Shown here: positions 12,567-23,628 of the stretch, one piece after another
Layout: the number at the start of each line of letters is the position of its first letter
Position numbering within the stretch: position 1 is the stretch's first letter
Source: Coptis chinensis
Lineage: Eukaryota > Streptophyta > Magnoliopsida > Ranunculales > Ranunculaceae
DNA: 64,000 nt
Assembly: GCA_015680905.1 (NCBI GenBank)
Contig: JADFTS010000064.1
Location: 152,142-216,141 of the forward strand
Reading direction: 5' to 3'
Notes under the pieces: generated by a model
What the model was told of the DNA's origin: nothing
Database searches by the model: none
The model's input: the letters and a program-made list of their open reading frames with translations, nothing else
Program-made: the position numbers and the translations under genes

Positions 12567-13394
12567 TCAAGTGTATAATAACGACAACAAACAAGGAAGA
12601 AAAAATTTGTAATGAACTGACCTTATAATAATATAATTGATCGACGCTTCAGGTCTTGTCTAGGCGCAAAAGATAAATTGGAACTTTAAAAGATATAGAC
12701 CAAGCCCATTCAAGAATGGAGGGAATTAACACTTATATGGCTAGCTACACCCATATCATGCAATCAAAAGTATTTGACCCAGACTTCATCTTTCTTTACT
12801 TTCCTAGCTCAGCTAGTTTGTCTAGTTACTACGACTAGCACAAATGGCCTCAACTTAAGAATTTTATTACTTTCGGAATATTTGTTTAATTTTTAATGTG
12901 TACCACATACTAAATATACCTACTATACTTTTTTATTTTTGGTGTTGGCTACAGTCGGCACAAACATTCCAGTCTCACAACAACATACAACTTACAGACT
13001 ATACAACATCAAGGTTAAAACAATAACAAGATATTTTACTTTTGTTATTATTAGTTCAATTATTTGAGGGGAGAAAAGGAGATTCCAAGGAATTGGATGA
13101 TGAACTTTCGTTCGATTGCAGCAGCCAGTATGGCCTATGGTTTCCTACTTTCCTTACAGAACATTGTACCAAGCGGTGGTGACAATAGCTATGATGACTG
13201 AAATGATGAAGTTGTTGATGAAGATGCAGGCTAAAATGACGATTAAAATCTTGTATAATACATAATTTTATCATCCTTGCATATGATTACTTCAAATATA
13301 CACCATACTCACCCACATATTTAAGATGCTTTATCATCCTCAAACCTAGAGTTCCTTCGTTGAGTATGAACATGAAAAGATCACGGGTACACAC
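12567..13394. other. stretch without a recognised gene
   Basis: AT-rich. An NBS-LRR coiled-coil exon would be expected just upstream of 12,566 on the minus strand, but none is seen. The last FTSHI4 exons would be expected below 13,390 on the minus strand and are also not found. Confidence 0.5.
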
Positions 13395-14624
13395 CTTAAT
13401 TGTTTTGAGAAGAGCTGCATGATGTCTCCACTGCAAAGAAATTGTTCTTTTGTACATGTCACGGATTAGCTCTTCAGTTCTCTGAGCATGATCATCATCC
13501 AAATTAAAGTTGATCGGGGGTTCCATAAGATCATAGTCATCATAAAGTGATCCTTCAAAGTCCAGCCTTGGTTCCACAAAGCTAACCCCTTTCCTCCAAG
13601 GAGGTGGCTTTCCATGTATGGTCATTGATTTCTCCATATTCCATCTGATGGAAGAAAAGAATGAAACAGTAAGTATGAAATATCCAAAAGTTACCGTGAT
13701 TCTTAGTCAAGGTACCAAAGAAGAAACCCCACATTGTCAAAATTTTATTTAGCAAGCCAGGACGATCTGCAAGGTAGCTAACAGATGCTCTAGATGTGTC
13801 TCGTCCATAAATAACCTCTTCAGCAGCCCTACCGCCAAGTAACACCTAATACATGGGATGATGGGAATACATACTGATGATCATTATCAAACGCGACGGA
13901 AGAGAAGACCAATCTCACAGAAATAGTAGAATAAGTGACTATACCTGAAGCCGGTGCAACAACTGAGGTCGACGCTCAAATATATAAGACTCGCCGTCAA
14001 GACGATGAAATACAGTTTTAGAGACTCTGCATGCATCAGTTAACAAACATTTTTGTTAGAGAGAGTAACTGAATGGTTAGACCTACTTGAAATACATCAC
14101 GCATTACAAGTCGATGAATTAATTAGCTTAACATTTTGTACTATTTGTAGTGAATTATTGACTAATTATCTTAAATAAATGGCTAATGGATCCAGATGTA
14201 CTGTATTATATTGGCATAAGCTATTACCATTATACAGAAGTACAGAACTCACCATTGTATGAATAAGTTGGGTCCAGATGGAGGTAAGACAGCCTCCATT
14301 ATGAACAAAAAATAAAAGAATGATGGAATTTCAATTAAACAATGTGTTAGAACCTGGCCACGAGGAATGATTGAGATGCGTCAAGAGGATTCCACCTTAG
14401 CCGTCCTCATAGCACTTCAGTACGTAAATAAGATGTCATTGCAGTTCCAACCTCAGTAGTTGCCCTACGACACTGCCCTTGATGACCCAACTCAATCCCT
14501 ACACGCTTTGGGCCCACAGTTAAGCGGTCAACAACATCATCTACGTCTGACTGAAGGATAGAACCATGCCCTCTCCGAACTGCCACCAATGCAGCCTCTT
14601 GGAGTAGCTGCGCTAGTTTTGCTC
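13395..14624 (-). pseudogene. FTSHI4: FTSHI4-like inactive FtsH protease, C-terminal exons only
   Basis: Four minus-strand exons can be placed. A, 14,624-14,354, has GAKLAQLLQEAALVAVRRGH and VDRLTVGPKRVGIELGHQGQ but carries indels near 14,424 and 14,396. B, 14,026-13,945, has VFHRLDGESYIFERRPQLLH. C, 13,845-13,733, starts LLGGRAAEEVIYGRDTSRAS. D, 13,644-13,395, has MTIHGKPPPWRKG and the acidic DFEGSLYDDYDLMEPPINF. C and D splice cleanly (ACA AT + A TGG gives TIW). The order and unusual C-terminal sequence match FTSHI4, a catalytically inactive FtsH homologue of the chloroplast envelope linked in Arabidopsis to thylakoid formation and embryo development. The AAA core and the last exon are missing, so this is a truncated copy; exons C and D are better preserved than A. 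Confidence 0.85.
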
Positions 14625-16329
14625 CTGTCCACCTTGATTAACCAAAATGTTAGTTTCTGTTTCAAATAGGCACTTCACCACTGAAATGGATATTACTGCA
14701 TTAACTGTAACCTTCTATGAAGGACAGAGTGCTGAACCAAAGCGTGAGATATATAGCTATCAAACTTAAATTTAACAATGCACCAAATTGAAGGACATAA
14801 ATACTGTATGCTAAACTACACTGATCAAAGGAGATGTAAATACAACGTACAAATATAAACCTATAGAGAATCTATTCACCTTCACAGCTTGCTAAAGTAC
14901 AAATGTACAGTGATTGAAGCTAATGTATTCTCATTAAAAAGAGCTGACTGGTGGCACTGTCCCTCTTCGTCAAAACTTAAGTTTAAGATCATGAATATCA
15001 GAGGAAGCATTGTGATATAATATAGGTCATAGGTGGGTACTAGACGTGCAACTACACAAGGTAGAAATCATTTATATCAAAGCTTCCTTTTCTGATTGAT
15101 TTATGGGAAAACTAACCACTTAGCTGGTACTGTGCAGAACCAGTACAGACAAAAAAAAGTTGGAGTTGGATTTCTATTTTCTTAACTATGGGCTTTGTGA
15201 TCACAAAGATGGGTCAAAATTTCACGTTGAAATGTGCAGATCATTAATGAAATTTAGGTCAAAAAACAAGTTACATGAATGATTCCTTCTGATAAATTGA
15301 TTAATGTATTAGTAATAGAGAATAACTAAATTATTTAGTGTATACAATTTTCACTGAAATTCCACAATATCTTCTATGACAATGTTTATTCCATTTTACA
15401 TTTTTAACTAAATTGAATCTCAGTGGAACTAGACTTTTGCTAATAACTTTGTCTAGAGCTAGGCATTTTACATTGTACACACTACGCAAGTTCAGATCAT
15501 GCTTTAACAATTAGTACTGATCAAGGGCAAATCCTTTCATCTGAGAATGAACATTACATAAGAAGCAGCATGCAACAAATGGGGGACATTTCCAGATAAA
15601 ACTGTTTTACCTGGTAAGTTCTGCACGTAACTGGACATGTTGTTTTCGCCTTCACATCCTTTCCACAAGGTGAACAAGTTGGCCTTGCAGACTGAAACAT
15701 AAGGAAGACTAAAACTCCTAGTTATCATGTTAACAAATTACATTCAGTGAAAATTTCTTCTAGTGTCTCATACATCAGTTCTAGTGCTTTCATACAGTTG
15801 ATGAGCACCTAAATGGTTTGACAATATACTCCCACTCAAAATAGCAATTACTGGAAGGCGAAGGTCATCTCAATTGATTTGGAATGTCCAGATGTATGAG
15901 AGTTTTGAGATGCAGAGCACAATTATAACCAAAGAATTCAATTAGTAGAATTCAGGAAAGCAGAGATGTGCACAATGGTCTTTAGAAGTTAAGCCTCCTA
16001 TACCGATGATATGTCTATACACCAATCAAAATCAAGCTGAACAAAAACACACGAAAGAACATCTTCCAAATGGAATTTTATTTTGAAGCAAGTTTTATAT
16101 ATACACTATAACTGCTATAGGTAATGCAATCTTTTATATAATTCAGAAAAAAACAGAGAAAACTACTGAAATAATAGTTTTTAGAAATGCGTACAGCGTA
16201 CTACTCCACATATAAATGCCAATACATAATCTCATCACCAATATCCTTACCAACTTTCATGAACTAGAAGAAACTAGTTGCAACATAACTTCTACTATCA
16301 GTAGCAAGCAGAAAAAAAAATCAACTTAC
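14625..16329. other. stretch without a recognised gene
   Basis: AT-rich, intron-like sequence on the minus strand between the FTSHI4 remnant and DHAD exon 3. Apart from the orphan exon at 15.6 kb nothing coding is seen. DHAD exons 4 onwards, expected here, are absent. Confidence 0.5.
15611..15691 (-). other. orphan exon-like segment with four cysteines
   Basis: On the minus strand an 81-bp segment lies between a good acceptor (TATGTTTCAG) and a donor (GTAAAAC). In one frame it is open for 27 codons and reads SARPTCSPCGKDVKAKTTC then PVTCRTYQ, a C-x2-C-x9-C-x3-C pattern. I do not recognise the family. It lies between FTSHI4 and DHAD exons on the same strand but fits neither. It may be a captured exon or chance. 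Confidence 0.25.
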
Positions 16330-16401
16330 CTGGATACTGCCACCATAAACCATAATACTAGGTCGATTAAGTCAGCCCATTGCCATAATTACACCTGGCA
16401 T
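16330..16401 (-). pseudogene. DHAD: dihydroxy-acid dehydratase exon 3 remnant
   Basis: Minus-strand exon with acceptor TTTTCAG at its start and donor GTAAGT after CAG. It reads MPGVIMAMG, a stop, LNRPSIMVYGGSIQ, matching the conserved GTIMAMGRLNRPGIMVYGGT region of dihydroxy-acid dehydratase. The stop (TGA) sits exactly where arginine (AGA) is expected, a single-base change. It follows the exon 2 piece at 16,474-16,529 in correct gene order. Downstream exons are not present. Confidence 0.9.
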
Positions 16402-16473
16402 CTGAAAACACACACATGGAAAACCCAATTAAAAATAAAATAAATATCAACAAAAGAGGGTGAAGTAACATAC

Positions 16474-16529
16474 ATTTTTATCACAACCACGAATAGAAAT
16501 ATTCCCATCATACCACTGAGCAGCCATAA
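16474..16529 (-). pseudogene. DHAD: dihydroxy-acid dehydratase exon 2, distal half
   Basis: Starting at the transposon edge, the minus strand reads MAAQWYDGNISIRGCDKN and ends at a GTATGT donor. This is the hallmark AQWYDGNISIPGCDKN segment of dihydroxy-acid dehydratase, whose cysteine is an iron-sulfur ligand in the family. The expected proline is replaced by arginine. The other half of the same exon is at 23,629-23,747, on the far side of the 7.1-kb Harbinger element. Confidence 0.93.
16527..16529. repeat. TAA target-site duplication (left)
   Basis: TAA immediately left of the Harbinger terminal repeat; the same TAA follows its right end at 23,629-23,631. PIF/Harbinger transposons duplicate a 3-bp TWA target. 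Confidence 0.9.
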
Positions 16530-16553
16530 GAGCATTTGCAATGCAGGTGATAG
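16530..16553 (+). repeat. Harbinger terminal inverted repeat, left
   Basis: 24 bases, GAGCATTTGCAATGCAGG followed by TGATAG, exactly complementary to 23,605-23,628. The GAGCAT..CAATG start is typical of plant PIF/Harbinger ends. Confidence 0.95.
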
Positions 16554-16691
16554 AGGGGGGGAAGTGATAACTATCACCTACTTTCCTCCAAAAGTGCTGT
16601 GCAATGCTGGGTGATAAACTCGGTGATAGTTTTCCCGAGTTCAAAACAAGGTGAAACCTTCCACCGAGTTTATCACTGAATTGTTAACTTC

Positions 16692-16754
16692 GGACGGGAT
16701 GTTGGATTTCGTCTGGATTACAAAACTCACCATACGGAATCCAACATCCCGTCC
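16692..16754. repeat. subterminal hairpin of the Harbinger element
   Basis: GGACGGGATGTTGGATT (16,692-16,708) and its exact complement AATCCAACATCCCGTCC (16,738-16,754) form a 17-bp stem with a 29-base loop. The core GACGGGATGTT recurs near the right end. It may be a transposase or ORF1-protein binding site. Confidence 0.85.
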
Positions 16755-16929
16755 GGAGTCCTAATGGCTACTGTACCAACGGTCAAAAAGTCAGAACCGT
16801 AAAAAAACGGTCAAAATAAAAAACTTTGGTATATATACAACATTTGCTTTATTTCAACTCACACTTCCAACAATCATATATCATATTTCTTCTTCTTTAA
16901 AATCAGTTCTTAAAAAAACCAAATATCAA

Positions 16930-18072
16930 ATGGCATCAACTCAAGCATCTCAAGCAAGTGGTAGCACTCAAGCAAAAGCGAAAGCTCACTTTAGCATGTC
17001 CGATGATCAAGCTCTATGTCTTGCTTGGATAAAAATTAGTGAAGACTCCATTGTTGGTGCTTTCCAAAATGCAAAAGGATTTTGGAATCGTGTAACAAAC
17101 GAAGTTCAATCAAGCGTGGGTCGGATAGGTCTCCCGATTCAATTAGCAATAGGTGGAAATATATTTCAAAAATGATGAACAAATTTGTTGCAATTGTGAA
17201 TGCGGTGGAGGCTCGACATGCAAGTGGTACAACAATACAAAGCCGGGTAATTACAACGTTGTCAATTTGGAATTTATTGATTATCTTAGTCTTAGTCTAA
17301 TTATTTCCGTCTTCGTCTAATTATCTTAGTGTATTTATTATTTCCATTTTAGTCTTAGTCTAATTATTATCTTAGTCTAATTATTATTGCAGTTTAATTA
17401 TCTTAGTCCTAGTGATTATTTTAGTCTAATTACCATTTTTTTTAGTTGTCCGAGGCAAGGATGACGCGTAACAACTACAAGAAAAATCGGCTTTTTCACT
17501 TGATCATTGTTACGCGTTATACTTAAGGATAATCCAAAGTGGAGTAACGCGTTTTTGAGGCAAGATCAAGCTTCCACAAAAGGGAAAAAGGTCGCAAAAA
17601 TGATGGTGAAGATTCAACTTCTAATTCACCAAGTGTTGGTGGAGTTGAATTGGAGGGTTCTCAAGAAATAGAGCGTCCAAAAGAAATGGAGCGCCCCCTT
17701 GGATCGAAGAAAGCCAAGTCCAAAAGGAACCAAGAAAAATCAATTGGTATGTTGGAGGGTTACTTTACACGTTTAGAGGATACATTTTCACATGATGCAA
17801 ATGAAACACAAAAATGCTTAGAACTTAGGGAAAGGGAACTTGCATATGGTCAAAGAACTGTGATGGCAAGAGAAGAAAAAAATCGGATTCAAGCAGAAAA
17901 AAATCAGGTTCAATTGGAAAAAAATTGGCTTCAAAAGATGCAATATGAAGCTAAGATTTTAGCGACCGATACAAGTGTCCTCCATCCCGATACCGCTTTT
18001 ATAATCGAGCAACAACAAGCTGAAATACATGCTGAATGGGGAAGGGCTAGAGGTGGTTCTAGCTCTAACTAA
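16930..18072 (+). pseudogene. Harbinger ORF1: Myb/SANT-like protein with NAM-associated C-terminus
   Basis: The start at 16,930 gives MASTQASQASGSTQAKAKAH, then FSMSDDQALCLAWIKISEDS and a tryptophan-rich FWNRVTNEV, the SANT/trihelix-like domain of Harbinger ORF1 proteins. After frame changes near 17,100-17,650 the C-terminal half (17,650-18,072) reads PLGSKKAKSKRNQEK and then a long glutamate/glutamine-rich coiled coil, as in the plant NAM-associated C-terminal domain. In active elements ORF1 protein binds the transposon ends, enters the nucleus and works with the transposase. A stretch of TCTTAGTCTAATTA repeats (17.27-17.44 kb) lies where an intron is expected. The stop is at 18,070-18,072. 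It converges with the transposase gene. Confidence 0.85.
17270..17440 (+). repeat. short tandem repeat, TTAGTCTAATTAT type
   Basis: About ten imperfect copies of an 11-18-base unit containing CTTAGTCTAATTA, within the presumed intron of ORF1. Confidence 0.7.
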
Positions 18073-18079
18073 GCTTATG

Positions 18080-18495
18080 TATTTTAATTATCTAGTATTT
18101 TATTTTAATTAAAGCACTATGTATTTTAATTAATGCACTATGTATTTTAATTTCACTGTATTTTTAATTAATGCACTATGTATTTTAATTTTATTGTATT
18201 TTTAATTAATGAACTATGTATTTTTATCTAACTGTTTTTTTTTTAAATTAATGCACTATGTATGTTCTGTCAAATATAATTATTTTCATAGAAATACAAT
18301 TACCAATAAAATTAAAATACATTGTAATATAGTTCATTAAAACACAACTCATTAAATACGTTGGAACTACATAGGAAATACATTAGGAAATACATAAAAA
18401 AATACGTTGGAACTTAATAGTTCACGTTAGGAAATACATAGGAAATACATATGAAATACATAGGAAATACATAGGAAATACACTTTCATTTCCAT
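18080..18495 (+). repeat. AT-rich minisatellites between the two Harbinger genes
   Basis: Two families. From 18,080 to 18,260 a unit of roughly 30-40 bases containing AATGCACTATGTATTTTAATT repeats about five times. From 18,340 to 18,485 GGAAATACATA repeats. They occupy the space between the convergent 3' ends of ORF1 and the transposase. Confidence 0.75.
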
Positions 18496-18502
18496 TTTAA
18501 TT

Positions 18503-19951
18503 TTCGCCTCCTTCTCCCTCATCTGGATCCGACCAATTTGGATCATAAATTGGTATCGGATCTGCTGTTTCTTCAATGCCAGTCCAATTAAAAACATGTT
18601 CAACTAAGTCCTTTTGAAGATTAGTATGTGTAACTTCATTTCTGATCTTATTTCTTGCTTCAATCATCCGATAGACAAAATGAAAACCATCATCTTCCCT
18701 GAAAAAGAGCGGGTATTGTTTCTTTCCTCCGACCTTTCCAATTCCAAACTCCACTTTCACGCTCATTCTCAACAATCATATTATGCATTATAATGCATGC
18801 CTTCATTATATCTCCAAGAACAACAACACTATGACAACGAAGCCTTAACAATATGTCATCGTGCACTCGCAAAACTCCAAACGCCCTTTCAACATCCTTT
18901 CTTGCGGCTTTTGACGTTGAGTAAAGATATTTTCATGCTTATTTCTTGGATAACTAATGGCTTGAACAAATGTGCCCCATTTTGGGTAAATACCATCAAA
19001 GAATATAATATCCCATATCATAGTCATTACCATTCACATTAAATGCAAAAGAGAACCTCACCTTGCTCTAATGATTCAAAACATGAGAACGATAAAGCAC
19101 GCGTTAATGTCATTATGCTAACCCTCGGTAGGCGAAGAAGCAATGCCGATCCAACAATGTTTGTCGCAAGAACGGCTTCAAGTATCAAAGTTGGTTCCTT
19201 CTTGTACCCTACATGTGTTCCAAAACCCATCCACTTGGGCAATTCTTCCACACCCCGGTGCATACAGTCGATTGATCCAAGCATTCATGGAAAACCCTTG
19301 TCGCATTTTTAGCTAATATCCTAGCAATTAATGCCTTCTCGGTTGGTCGCCTCAAGTACTCTTCCTCAAGCGCCGTGATAATTGCCTTGCACCAACGCTT
19401 CATAGATACATTTTTTGTGGAATATCCAATTTGTAAATACTCATCCGTTGAATCATAAGAACAACCGGTTGCTAATTGTGCAAACCGCAGCCTAGTCCCT
19501 TTTGTAACCTTGTAAATTGCTTGCCAATCCAATCCATCCACCTTGTCTTTAAAGTCGTCGAATGATGCAACAATATGCAACATATACATAAAAGCTCTCT
19601 TGTCATCCCCAGACCTTCGCCTAAACTTATGAGACGCCACCTACAAGGTGTTGTGAAGTAATCCCTCATTATCTTTTGTTTTACTAAAATCACCACCATC
19701 TCTAAACGCGGTACTCTCGCCGCCTTCACGATCCACCGCGTTTCTCAGATCCACATCTTCAATTTCAATGGTCGCTGAGTCATTAATGCCCCAAAGAAGT
19801 GGATAATAACCGCAACATCCTCCTCCTCCTTCGGCCTCATCATATTATTATGCTCATCTCTTACTCTTTCCATGTAGTCATCTTCGTATACCGTGAAGAT
19901 CGACCCGTGAAACCGTAAGAGGCTAACTATTACTACTAGATCCTCCCCCAT
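18503..19951 (-). pseudogene. Harbinger transposase (HARBI1-like, plant transposon protein family)
   Basis: Minus-strand pieces follow the order of the PIF/Harbinger nuclease. A start near 19,951 is followed by DEYLQIGYSTKNVSMKRWCK (19.4 kb), EEYLRRPT, LGSIDCMHRGVEELPKW with the first catalytic Asp of the DDE triad (about 19.28-19.23 kb), KKEPTLILEAVLATN, YPKWGTFVQAISYPRNKHE (18.98 kb), DIMKACIIMHNMIVENERE (18.8 kb) and KIRNEVTHTNLQKDLVEHVF (18.6 kb). The stretch holding the second Asp (NND) is frameshifted in LPRVSIMTLTRA. In active relatives the enzyme cuts DNA at the terminal repeats and inserts at TWA. At least four frame changes make this copy inactive, though it is recognisable along its full length. 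Confidence 0.88.
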
Positions 19952-20339
19952 AACCTTTGGTTATATGCAATTCTTTATTCTCTAGACATTTTTCCTATTT
20001 TTAGCTTGGTTGTGGGGAAGAAGATGGTTGTGTTGTTTGTTTGATCTAAAAGAAAGAAGAGTAAAACTAAATATGAAAGGTAAGGTCACATATGATAAGG
20101 TCACATGTGATACTTCCGATTTTGGTCCACTTACCAATTGACAACACATTTTATTAGATTTTTGTTCACTCTCCAAGTGACAAACACATTGTATCCAAAT
20201 GTCTATCCAAATGTACCCTCAATAATTCCAAATGGGCCACCATCCCCATCCATTATTCCATTGTTTGGAATAGTAAAATGTGCAAATGAGGAGGGCTTAA
20301 CAAACTGTGGGGCGTTACATTCCGCCTCGGTCTAAAAAC

Positions 20340-22620
20340 CGCACGGGATGTTACATTCGCCTCTCGGTATCCCCATACACTATTTCTGTCGCTTAACTTG
20401 TCGAACCAAAACCACCGCAAAAACGAAAGTGATATTCCAAACTCAAAATTTTCTGTTTCAACAAAGACAGGAAATGAGTGAAACGAATGTGAAATGAGTG
20501 AAACGAATGTTCCATTTTTGGAAACATACAAACTTATAAAATTTTAATTTTTTTTTGCCATAACCTCATTTGTTTTATTGACATATTCATATCCAAAACC
20601 TGCTAATATACTTTGAAAATAATAAATAAGACAAACAACAATAATGAACAACACCCAGGGCTAACACAGAAACTCAGTAAAAAAACTAACTTATAATTTC
20701 TAAAAAAAATTGGACATAACCTCCTTTGTTTAATGACATATTCATATCCAAAACTCATCAAAGAAAAACATGCTAATCAAAAATTCATTACAAACAACAA
20801 TCCCAAACGCCATAAGACAAGTAATGGCGCACAGTTATTACAAACTACAAAAAATATCTCATCGAGACCTCCCCCCCCTACGAAGGCTCGATTCGAACGA
20901 AGAGCTCTCCCCCCTACGTCGTTGTCGCCTCTGGTTGAGGTTGAGCTTGAGGTACTCCACTTCCAAAGATTCTCCAACTCTTGCACACGCCTCTAAAGCC
21001 GCAAAGTTCGACACGCTCTTCTTGTAAGTACTCAAAACTGCGGCGACGAAGACTCCATGAAGGACTCACGATGGCATAACCGGTAGAGTCTGAAGTTAAG
21101 GAGCTCCGACCTTACTTCATCCTATTTAACAAAACAAATGCATGTTGGGGTTATAGTGAATACTAATAATAAGAAATCATGAATAAATTCAAATCATACT
21201 AACCTCGCTAATCGCCGAATCAGATCGACAAATCTGCTACCAATCTGCGGCATCTACCGGTGGAATAGGTATTCTCATATCTTGTCCCGAGAAGTAATCA
21301 TGCTCCAGGTGCCAAAGGTCATCATCATCAAATATCCGTGGAGTTCTTTCATGCATCCGAATATCATGAAACACCCCGGTCGCGGGATCGTGGCAACTCC
21401 ACTCCTCCCGGGGGAAATGAATGTCGGGCCTCAATGCTCCGAAGTAACCCTTCAAAATTGGTGCCCCGGTATAATGCACCTAGCAAGAGACCTCGACCAA
21501 CCCTCTTCCAATATAAGTCATAGTCGCCGTAAAACTGAAAAGTCGATGCGCCCGGCCACTCATTTAGGTTTGCTCTATGGTGTGAAAGAACGGCAGGAAG
21601 AATATCGAGGTCATCATATCTATAGGTGGTGGGTAAGGTATAACAATCTCTCCGGATACTTGCCGCCAACATCCGTCCCCCAAGGTACCATGCGTTGGAT
21701 CGACCCTATAAGTATCATTCGGCCAACGAGAAAGAAATCTTGCTCTATGACACATATATGATAGTCTACAAGATCGGTGTTCTACGGAACATCCGGAATA
21801 TCCGCATAAGGGGTCCGAAAGATGAAGGACTCTCGACCGGGGTTGCCACTTTCGGTCGGGTAGCTCCTAAAAGCTCAATCACGACGAGTGTTATGAATAT
21901 TATGTGATAGGTCCCCATACCCCCTCGGGCCACGATGAAGCCCCCATGCTTGAATACGTGGAATCAGGTCATGAGTCTCATCCTCTTCCAACCTCTTCAA
22001 CACGGGGATGCATCACACCTAAAATGTTCATACCACCCAATCGCCATCAATAGATAAAATACAATATCAATATATATATAAACATGTCAACATTAATAAT
22101 TAGATAAATAAATGAAATGAAACAATAACTTAATAAATAAGACTTATCGGTATAATCCAAACAAAGCCGCACAAATTGCCTTTTAGCGGCTTTCGTCTCA
22201 ACTGAGGTCTAGCCGGCGTAAAAGTATGCCAAGATGGATTGACCCTACCATAATCCCACATCCTCTCTAATGCCCGAGACACGCCATCCACCCGATACAT
22301 AAATAACTATCAAAGATATCCAAATAATACCGCACCAACAAAGTAGAAGAGGAAGGCACGTACATACCGTGGATCGACTCCTCACCAATATGATAGTCTT
22401 TTCGGCTTCTCCTCGAGTCTATTCAAATATCTCAAGTAAACCAACTCATATTTATAGCTCCTCCCTTAAACCGCTTTCACCGATAATCTCAAAACTTCGT
22501 CTTGCTCATCATCTTCAACCAAATCAAAACCTTCAAAGAAACTTCATCGCCGTAGTAAAACCTCCAAAGTTTCATCAAAAGGAACGGCATCTCCATAACC
22601 AATTGGGATACCCGTGAGCA
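20340..22620 (-). other. unidentified open-frame remnants in the right part of the Harbinger element
   Basis: On the minus strand between 21,755 and 21,237 overlapping frames give protein-like peptides: RARFLSRWPNDTYRVDPTHG, YRYDDLDILPAVLSHHRANL, FQFYGDYDLYWKRVGRG and RTPRIFDDDDLWHLEHDYF. They are rich in W, Y and D, run in one direction and look like a single frameshifted protein. I recognise no family. Base composition (many CCG/CGG triplets) differs from the AT-rich surroundings. It may be a third transposon gene, a second nested element or a captured host fragment. The region 20,060-20,340 before it looks non-coding. Confidence 0.45.
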
Positions 22621-23397
22621 TTGTGAAATCAAGAGGGTAATCCCAAGCTCACCCCATGGGAAATGGAATGTGTGGGTAGTTTGCCACCACCGCTCAACTA
22701 TCCCAAACAACGGCGCTTTGATCATTTTGTCCCAAATTAGAATTCAAAAGCTCCCAAATGGTGTGGCGGATATAATGTCGGTAACCGTGACAAAATTAGG
22801 ATCCGTTTTTTATTTCATACAACGCCACCACGACACAACATTTGAAAGTGCACAACGCACTTTCCATAAGTGTACTTCATACATTCAACAAACACGCACG
22901 CAATACGATATAATTACAAATATTTTTTTTTAAAACAATGCGACAAATTCAAACTAATTACACAACAACAAACTTGATATAAATTAACATAAATAATAAT
23001 AATTAACATAAAAAAAAATCAAAAAACTTATTTTGAGACTCCGCCCACTCGATTTGCTACGTGTCGGACCGATGTACTTGCTAATGGTGGGTGTTCCTCG
23101 ATTTTCATTAACGCGGTGGAAAATTGAACCCAAGTTCAATTCAGTCCTCCTCACCCACAAAACAGCGTTAATCGACGGCCATCCTTTTTGCCCATTTTTT
23201 TGGAAATTTTAACATTTCCAAACCATCGGGAATGCTCTTCATGTGGTGAGGTTGGTGGGGATGGATTGGGGGGTTGAGAAGTCATTATGAATGGAATTTT
23301 GTATGAAAAGGTTGTTAATGGAGGCTTCAAAACCGGAATTTTGGCTAGAAAGGAAGTGAAAATGGAGCATGTTCGCGTCTGTTGGTATTGAGCCATC

Positions 23398-23500
23398 AGA
23401 CGGGATGTTACATCCCGTCTCGTTATAAAATATCAGATGGGATGTTACATTCCGTCTCGTATAAAAAAACTCCAGACGGAATCTAACATCCCGTCCGAGA
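23398..23500. repeat. right subterminal palindrome cluster of the Harbinger element
   Basis: Three inverted-repeat motifs in 100 bp, all on the core GACGGGATGTT: a perfect odd-centred palindrome at 23,398-23,420 (AGACGGGATGT-T-ACATCCCGTCT), an imperfect one about 35 bases later, and a third pairing CAGACGGAATCTAACATC with CCCGTCCGAG. They mirror the hairpin at the left end (16,692-16,754). Confidence 0.85.
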
Positions 23501-23604
23501 TATTTTTTATCACCTTTACATTGCACAGCTTCACCTTGTTTATCACCGGGTTGGTGAAAAGGGGGGTGAAAAGTGAGGAGGTGGCGGTGATAGAGGGGGG
23601 AAAA

Positions 23605-23628
23605 CTATCACCTGCATTGCAAATGCTC
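23605..23628 (-). repeat. Harbinger terminal inverted repeat, right
   Basis: Exact reverse complement of 16,530-16,553, followed by the TAA target duplication at 23,629-23,631. Confidence 0.95.

Larger units (their letters stand above)
16530..23628. mobile_element. PIF/Harbinger DNA transposon, 7.1 kb
   Basis: Bounded by perfect 24-bp terminal inverted repeats beginning GAGCATTTGCAATGCAGG and flanked by TAA duplications. Inside are the two genes expected of the superfamily: a Myb/SANT-like ORF1 protein (plus strand, 16.9-18.1 kb) and an HARBI-type nuclease transposase (minus strand, 18.5-19.95 kb), convergently arranged. Both are broken by frameshifts, so the copy cannot move by itself. The right 3.3 kb (20.3-23.6 kb) is additional sequence with unidentified open-frame remnants, so the element may be composite or nested. 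Subterminal hairpins built on GACGGGATGTT occur at both ends. It sits inside DHAD exon 2: removing the element plus one TAA joins codons GTT and ATG in frame. Confidence 0.93.

Noticed and set aside
16389..16644. Minus-strand open frames crossing the left Harbinger end as real proteins
   Set aside because: They mix DHAD codons with transposon terminal repeat; they are readthrough frames.
18061..18500. CRISPR-like array of short repeats
   Set aside because: AT-rich minisatellites without unique spacers, in a plant transposon; CRISPR arrays do not occur here.
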